Assembly (NCBI RefSeq): GCF_958979055.1
Contig: NC_084897.1
Span: forward strand, 23,711,628-23,775,627
DNA from: Alnus glutinosa
Taxonomy: Eukaryota > Streptophyta > Magnoliopsida > Fagales > Betulaceae
Direction: 5' to 3'
Length of the DNA stretch: 64,000 nucleotides
Part shown: piece by piece, positions 57,817 through 64,000 of the stretch
Numbering within the stretch: position 1 is the first letter of the stretch
Layout of the letters: each line of letters opens with the position of its first letter
The notes under the pieces: model-generated
What the model was told of the DNA's origin: nothing
Databases searched by the model: none
What the model saw: the letters and a program-made list of their open reading frames with translations, nothing else
Translations under genes and position numbers: made by a program

Positions 57817-58271
57817 ACTGGAAAAGGGGCAATGACATGTTATAATAGTTGAAAAGTAATAATTGTGTCATGATATTAGGAGAAATGGGCACATCACTCA
57901 CTTATCATAGGGAAGTTTCTTCTTCTTCTCATTGGAACTGTTGAGAGAAGACCCGTTTTCCTTCTTCATCTGTTTTCTGATCTGTTCTTTCAATCGTTGC
58001 CTCAACGAAAGATACTCTATTTCCTCCTTTGTGGGCTTTGGATCTTCCTCTTCTTCTTCATATCCTTCCTCCTCCCCCTGCCCCTCTCCAGCATCTTCCT
58101 CTAGCTCTTCCCCTTCCTCCTCATAGTCATCATAATCTTCAATACCTCCATGCAATTCCTACATCAACACAAACAGTGAGAAAATTCATCAAGTAAAGAA
58201 AATTTAAAAAATGATTATAATGAATTCTACAAAGATACAAGTCTGCTTACATCTCGATCATATCCCCGCAT
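52567..58271 (-). CDS. SPT2: SPT2 chromatin protein family, probable histone H3-H4 chaperone
   Basis: Coding exons, 5' to 3': 58251-58271, 57902-58158, 56026-56143, 54388-54462, 54172-54295, 53620-54068, 53361-53491, 52841-52927, 52567-52672; 1368 nt, 455 residues, all in phase. The N-terminus is strongly acidic (DYDDYEEEGEELEED), followed by a basic helix (LRQRLKEQIRKQMKKE). The middle is long, basic and disordered (Lys/Ser/Pro-rich). The conserved SPT2 domain is C-terminal: RYSDDEDGEAISMIRQMFRY, then DDSDMEANFEDIMEEERRR, then a basic coil ending KLKKRKLGH. In yeast and animals this domain binds H3-H4 and aids nucleosome reassembly during transcription; a nuclear role here is inferred. An upstream leader exon is likely, since a donor CAG|GTATTT stands at 59260-59261 and an acceptor precedes the ATG. 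The exon 5/6 junction was chosen by reading frame. Confidence 0.92.
54629..54665. repeat. 37-nt poly(A) in SPT2 intron 4 region
   Basis: A homopolymer of 37 A on the plus strand, within the intron upstream of exon 54388-54462. No LINE-like body is attached that I can recognise. Confidence 0.9.
55394..55915. repeat. Tandem duplication in an SPT2 intron, second unit interrupted
   Basis: Unit 1 (55394-55580) and unit 2 (55608-55915) share 'aacttgtttggatggttca', 'ccattatttt/acattatttt...aagagaatgaaccaaacattta' and 'aattaaaagtgctc'. Unit 2 contains about 120 extra bases (55706-55826) that look like a LINE 3' segment ('acatgaagtatacaagaaaggc'). Confidence 0.75.
56563..56679. repeat. Compound (CA)n/(GT)n microsatellite in SPT2 intron 2
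   Basis: A (CA)n run at 56571-56594 switches to (TG)n-rich sequence to 56678, so the tract can fold back on itself. It is intronic. Confidence 0.9.
57782..57815. repeat. 24 C followed by 10 A, SPT2 intron 2
   Basis: On the transcribed (minus) strand this reads T10 then G24, close to the splice donor of exon 2 (57902). Long G runs can form quadruplexes and are error-prone in sequencing. Confidence 0.9.
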
Positions 58272-59261
58272 TTCTGTGTTGAACCACCAATAAGATTGTT
58301 TCAACAATCAGTCAATCGCCACTTTGCATGTATCACAACACCTGAAACCAAAAAACCAGGTAACTTATCATAATTCAATGCGCAAACTCAATTCTAGATC
58401 CTTATTTATTACACACACACACAAATAAAAATAAAAAATAAAATAAAATAAAAAAATATCCACACTAGTAGGTAAGAAATGCAAAGAAAAAAGATAGATC
58501 AGGTTGCTTGTCTTTCAATGAGGAAATTAGTCATGGATCGGAGGACTAATACTTTAAAAAAAATGAATAAAGTTAAAAAAAAAATCCTGTCCCTAATTGT
58601 AAAGTAAACAGAATTGTTTAGCTTATAGAAATTTAGGAATCGATGTTCCCAAATGAATAAAGCTATTTATTTGAAAAGGAAACAAAATTAAGCTTGAGAA
58701 ATTAAAATTTTAATCAGTTACCAATTAAATGAAACCCTAGATTTACTCTCCCTATTGAACCCTAATTTTGATCGAATATCAGGTTCATGCAATTTCAATT
58801 GAAGTTCTCACAAAAGGAACCTTTATTTTCTGATGAAGTTCTAATTCAAGCGTTCAATGAACTCCCTATTTAATAAAATTGAAAGGAACCAAGCGAAGTC
58901 GAAGAAATCATGTAAACTTTACAGCAAATTGTTTCTTGCGGCACATGTCACGTTTCAAGAATCATCCATTAGTCTGCTCGTTTCCGAAAAAAATAAAGAT
59001 GTTTATTTGGAAAATAAAATAAGAATGTTTAATCAATTTCTAATTAAACGAACCCCAGCACCTACTCTCGCGATCGAACCCTAATTTTGATCAAATATCA
59101 AGTTGATGATTCTGATCGAAAATCACAAAAAAGGACCCCTGATTTTTATCAAACTCTAATTCAGCCATCCGATTCAATCCCTAGTTAATAAAATCTAAAG
59201 GAACAAACCGAATTTGAATCAATCGGAAATTACAAATCTGATATGAAACCGAATGAAATAC

Positions 59262-59570
59262 CTGAGAATATGCCGAAAATTGACGAGTTCTGATCGAAAT
59301 TTCGCGATTTTCACCGCCGAAACCCTAATCCGAACAAGTAAGAGATCGAACCGAAGCGACACGCGGAGAGAGAGAGAAAGAAAGAGCGAAGCAAGCTCAG
59401 ATCTGCGGAAACGAATCCAATGGGCGAAGGGGGCTGGGCGTTTAGGGAATAAAGAGTGGAAACGGAAGGACCCAGAGACAAGGGGCAGACTTCTAACATG
59501 CGCTTGTGAGCGTAGTGCGCACACCCCGAGTTGAGTTGCGCCGCTACAAGTTTGAGTTGGAGGTGGAATT
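59262..59570 (-). promoter_or_regulatory. Probable 5' leader exon and promoter edge of SPT2
   Basis: GC-richer than the surroundings, with a CT-rich run ('ctctctctctccgcgtgtcgc' on the minus strand, about 59356-59376) and a consensus donor at its low-coordinate end. No frame continues into the SPT2 start, which supports a non-coding leader. The transcription start is unknown. Confidence 0.5.
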
Positions 59571-60247
59571 CCGAGTTTGAAGTCCGAGTTCGAGCTCAAA
59601 ACGAGGCGTTTTCGGGAAAGAAATTGTCGGGTACGCCTGGCATTTTTCGTGGACAACAATAAATGCCAGAGAGTAGTCACATCAGCCATAGAATATTGCT
59701 TAAAAACTTATCTGATGGTGTGTGTGGTACAAAGTTTTGTTATAATTTTTTTTTTTTAATATAAATAAAAAATAATTGATCTGATATAAATATAAAATGA
59801 TATTTAAATTTTTAATAAGAGAAAATTGAAAAAAAAAAATCGTAACAATTTTTTTAAAAAATCGATTTGAAGAAAGTTATATATATGTCATTTAAATATG
59901 TGAAAAGTACAAATTTTTTTTATTAATATCATTATAAAAACATGTGAAACACATAGTATTAAAATAATATGTATTTTTCACATGTAAACAAACACATATC
60001 AATTTTATATATGCGTCTAATCAAATTTCGTAGAAAATTTCTGCCCATTTTAAATAGATGTTGAATTTTTTTATTTTTAGACGAGGGAAATCATAGACAA
60101 AAATGTTTGCCAATTCGCATAAGAGATTTTCTCATACATCTAACATACGCGGATGAGAACTACGACAATTAACAATTGGTCAGTTTTTGTGAGACATTGT
60201 GAGATTTAGCTGTTTAAATAAATTATATTGTTTTGCCACAAAAAAGC

Positions 60248-60289
<42 letters not shown>

Positions 60290-62280
60290 AATAGATATAT
60301 ATATATATATGTATTCTGTCTGATTGCACCGATTTTCAATCAGATTTTCAGCATTTAAAAAAAAGACTATGGCACGTTTAGTTCGCATAATAATTCCCTT
60401 AAATTGAATAAGGTGAGAAAAATATATCGTTGTTGAGATGATGTGTGGACAGCATATCTACATGTAAAATTTTAACATATTACGCTTTATACATTAATAA
60501 TCTTATTGTGTGCGTAATATATTAAATGAAGAATATCTTATTTGTTGGTCTTATAGAGTCGCAAAGGGCTAATTGCTTTAAAGAAATACAAATCTTTTTC
60601 CATTATATGATGATTCTCATGCTATTGGCAAAGATGCTCATACACCTCTTGACATGTTCAAATGTATACAACATGAAAAAAGGGATGAAGATAATATAGG
60701 CCTTAAAGAGAAAGATAAGTTGGACGAGATTAACGAAGATGTGTCACACAAGCCGATACTCACCAATGGCAATGAAGGAGGAGTTCCAAGTAATAAAATA
60801 AAAAAATCAAAAATCAAAGTAGCAAAGATAATATTACCCATACAACGAGAGAAGTTAGAAACTTACTTGCAATAAACCTGATTACTGCATCAAATAATAT
60901 TAGCAAGCAAAAACGGACATAGGGGGTAGCTGAGCCATTGCCACCCCGTCTTCTCAAAACTTGTATATATCGTTACAACTATATATTATATTTGAGCTTC
61001 AAATTTAAGTTTTGCTCCATGGAATCAACCCTTATGGCTATAAATATTCAAATTTCATTTAAAAGCTCATAAAAGACCAAATTTTAGCCCTTTTAGCAAT
61101 ACAGCAACGTATGAAATTCCATATATACGTTGTATTTGCATACTGGGGGTAGGATAATTGCATGATTGTTTTTCCTTTTCTTTTGTTTAATTCTTTGTTT
61201 TCGACATGAAGAACTCAATAGCTTGGGGAATTCTATTGAGATTGAAGTGTTAATGAATATTACATGCTGAAATTTCATAATCTCCCATAAACATATCGAG
61301 GTAGTACCGGGGAAACATAAGCCTTTACATTTTACACCAAAAAAAAATTTATAATTTAAATAAGTTTTTATTTTTTTTATGGAAATCAAACGGGTTTAAG
61401 TCAATTGATGATTCCACAATGTGAAATGCATTATTATATGGATATCAAGGTATATATGTATGTTAAGGCACCAAAATAACCGAACTTGAAATAAACCAAA
61501 ACAATCAAACGGGTCTTAAGTTAATTCATTGCATACTACAATATATCAATTTGTTATTTAATAACCAAAGTAGTTTTTAGTTCCTAAGAAACAATCAAAA
61601 AAATAAACATAAAAAGGAAAATTAAGACAATTAAGAAACACCAGAAAATTGAGAAAAAAAAAATATACATAAAGAAGAGAAGATTATGTAGTAGTATGAG
61701 AGGTTACAAAGTTAGTGTCTTTATGCTTTAGTTCTCTCGATAAGAATTCATGGATCCTTCTATGTTAGTAATATAGTTACCAAAACGGTAACACCCGACA
61801 TTAATAGATTTAATAAAAAAAAGAGTTAATGAACTATAAAAAATAATTGGTCTTAAAAAAAAATGGTCTTAACATTAAAGAGTGTCGCAAAGCAACAAGA
61901 TTGAGCCAAACTAATGGATCCATTATTCAGCATTCAAGATGATGAAAATGAATAATGGGTGCATGGTATTATTAATTATGCATGAGTAGATGCTGAAAGT
62001 TTGAAATTTTTAGTTTGCATTTATATATATATATTTTAAACAAAATATCTAAGTATTTCATTGATGATTGATCAGAGCCTCACAACCTTAGAGAATACCT
62101 ACAAAGCATGGTTTTAAACTCGTTGTCGTCACTTGTCACTGCTTATTAATTGTAAACCTTGCAAAGCATGAGAGTAACCCTAAAAATTTGACAAAGTATA
62201 GTGAATTACTTCAAAGGTTTGAAATACTGAATGTAGCCCTAAAAGTCAAGCAACTTGGATAAAGATCGCAGGTAATATCG

Positions 62281-62323
<43 letters not shown>

Positions 62324-62528
62324 GAATTTTTTCTATCAATGAATGCTTGGACAAAAAGCATTAATCTCCATCTAAATATTATAAAGTTCTGAATGAACTT
62401 ACACAAACCATTTTACATGATTACTTTCAACCACATGATTGCATCTCTATAGAAACAATTTCTTATTTCTACATATCACAATTCCCCAAGAGAGTTTCTT
62501 GCTTTTCCTCTTATTCTTCTGCTCCCAA
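59571..62528. other. AT-rich spacer between SPT2 and PEP carboxykinase
   Basis: It holds poly(A) tracts of 37 nt at 60251-60287 and 62286-62322 and otherwise AT-rich DNA. A plus-strand open stretch at 60596-60874 encodes about 90 mostly charged residues (LDEINEDVSHKPI, KIKKSKIKVAKIILPIQREK) and could be an exon remnant; I do not recognise it. The last few hundred bases should include the PEP carboxykinase 3' UTR. Confidence 0.5.
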
Positions 62529-63901
62529 TTAGAAGATTGGACCAGCTGCAAGGATCTCCTCAGTCAGCTTGTTGTCCTTGCCAATCTTGTAGCTGGTGAA
62601 TGTTTCAAAGTTCTTCTTGAACAGGCCACCCAGCTTCAGCAGTGCATCTTGATAAGCCTTCTTGTCTGACCACTGCAACCCAAAATCAAATACATCAGGA
62701 CATTGAAACTGGAAATCACACGAGGACAGAACAGTGCCCAACAATAGTAAAAAAGGGTGTGAAGGGTATTAAGTAGAAGGAAAACTAACAGTGTTCACTG
62801 GATCCAGAATTTCGGAAGGCACTCCCTCAATCTCAGTGGGGATCTGAAGCCCAAAAACTTCAGTCTTTTTGTAGTTTGCCTCCAGGAGGCTGCCAGAGTG
62901 TATGGCATCGATGATTTTCCGTGTGTACGGCAACTTAATTCGACTCCCTGAACCATATCTGCAGTGACAGAAAGAAAATCAGCTTTTCTCATGAAATTGA
63001 CCAAATGGAGTAATTTAACTTCAATGAGCTCAATATGATACTGTACAATCCATACCTTCCACCTGACCAGCCAGTGTTGACAAGCCACCCTGTGGCACCC
63101 TGCTTCTGCATCTTCTCAGCCAGCATGGCTGCATACTTAGTAGGATGTAACATAATAAATGCTGCACCAAAGCAAGCTGAGAATGTTGCCTGTGGCTCCT
63201 TCACACCTTCTTCTGTGCCTGCTACCTGAAATTTTCATCAAGAGATTCAGTCACCAATAAACAAGTAGCCCAATTAGTTTGCTTGCATGCAATTACCGCT
63301 CATTCCTATCTTAAACAGAGCAGAAAGTGCAACTTTGCTGACAATGTTAATGGGAATCCCCTTTGTTACCAATTACTTTTAAACTAGAGACTAGTATTTT
63401 AATGATGAGACATTTACCAGAGCAGTATAGCCACTGATGAAATGGTACATGGTCTGTGCCAAGCTCAGCTTGCTCACTGGTGGGAGCACACCAAATGCAT
63501 CACATGCCAAAAGTATGACATTCTTTGGATGTGGACCAACGCATGGTATCTTCGCATTGGGGATGTACTCAATAGGATAGGATGCACGAGTGTTCTCTGA
63601 TTCAAAAAGAAGATCAACCTCATTAAAAGTTGTCTAGTTTAGTGGAATTCATACATAAGCATATTAGTATATGAAGTACAGACTGCTTTATCCCTTTCAA
63701 TCATCCATTTCAGCTGTTCATCAGCTTTACCACATTCTATGTCAACTTTCAGCAGTGATGGTTAATATTCATCATATTCAAGTAAACTGTTCTTTGGATA
63801 TTATTCATCATAAAAAAAAACAATCAAAATTTTACCTGTAACAGACTTGTCACTATAATCGACCTCTCGGGTGTGCTCATCAAACACTACATTTTCCAGC
63901 A
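62529..63901 (-). CDS. PCK1: Phosphoenolpyruvate carboxykinase (ATP), C-terminal part, cut by the window end
   Basis: The enzyme converts oxaloacetate and ATP to phosphoenolpyruvate, CO2 and ADP in the cytosol, feeding gluconeogenesis in seedlings and organic-acid metabolism. Visible exons, 5' to 3': 63836-63901, 63418-63596, 63056-63225, 62790-62958, 62529-62672; about 242 residues in phase. Motifs: [30 protein letters not shown] (substrate-binding Arg in ENTR), [20 protein letters not shown], then [39 protein letters not shown] and the plant C-terminus [10 protein letters not shown]. The P-loop and metal-binding motifs lie in upstream exons beyond the window. Bases 63902-64000 appear to be intron. 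The family is certain; PCK1 against PCK2 cannot be decided. Confidence 0.96.
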
Positions 63902-64000
63902 CTGCCATTGACAAATCAATTCAATTATTTTAATGATGACATACGCAACAAAGAAAAATTCCAAGATAAACTTAACACTATAATCCTCTCGATAATCTTT

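Noticed and set aside
1..64000. tRNA, rRNA or organelle insertions
   Set aside because: I saw no cloverleaf with conserved A/B boxes, rRNA-like block or plastid/mitochondrial gene. A tRNA search program would be decisive.

Overview
This is nuclear DNA of a flowering plant, most likely a woody eudicot; I cannot name the species. The evidence is AT-rich sequence, multi-exon genes with GT-AG introns, plant-specific proteins, many miniature transposons, LINE tails ending in 'cttacttatc-poly(A)', and TRIM retrotransposons with tRNA-Met primer sites. I saw no rRNA, tRNA, CRISPR array, operon or other bacterial signature.

Five protein genes can be assembled exon by exon. Four lie on the minus strand, from high to low coordinate: the 3' part of PEP carboxykinase (62.5-63.9 kb, cut by the window edge), an SPT2-type chromatin protein (52.6-58.3 kb), a STARCH SYNTHASE 5-like protein (28.3-41.7 kb, 20 exons) and a Spinster-type MFS transporter (8.6-25.1 kb, 16 exons). 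A plastid-type DUF309 protein is on the plus strand (45.4-47.2 kb). The four complete models all sum to whole codons with no stop, so they look functional. A proteasome alpha-7-like C-terminal fragment follows the DUF309 gene.

The genes do not form one pathway. Their neighbourhood matters: as I recall the Arabidopsis loci, SS5, a Spinster gene and PCK2 sit together on chromosome 5, SPT2 sits beside PCK1 on chromosome 4, and SPT2 sits beside another Spinster gene on chromosome 2. This window would then hold the ancestral order before whole-genome duplication and gene loss split it up.

The introns and spacers are a transposon archive. Layout: 0-8.5 kb, intergenic, with a (TA)n tract, a hAT-like element with GC-rich ends and one copy of a 1.2-kb dispersed repeat; 8.6-25.1 kb, Spinster gene, whose introns hold a LINE with clear target-site duplications, a MULE-like MITE, a TRIM and a 3.8-kb LTR element carrying PPR-gene debris and itself split by a PIF/Harbinger-like MITE; 25.1-28.3 kb, three hAT-like elements; 28.3-41.7 kb, SS5, with a young TRIM in intron 13 and a LINE relic with a nested LINE tail in intron 1; 41.7-45.4 kb, MITEs; 45.4-49.4 kb, DUF309 gene and proteasome relic; 49.4-52.3 kb, second repeat copy and four MITEs; 52.6-59.6 kb, SPT2; 59.6-62.5 kb, almost empty AT-rich spacer; then PEP carboxykinase.
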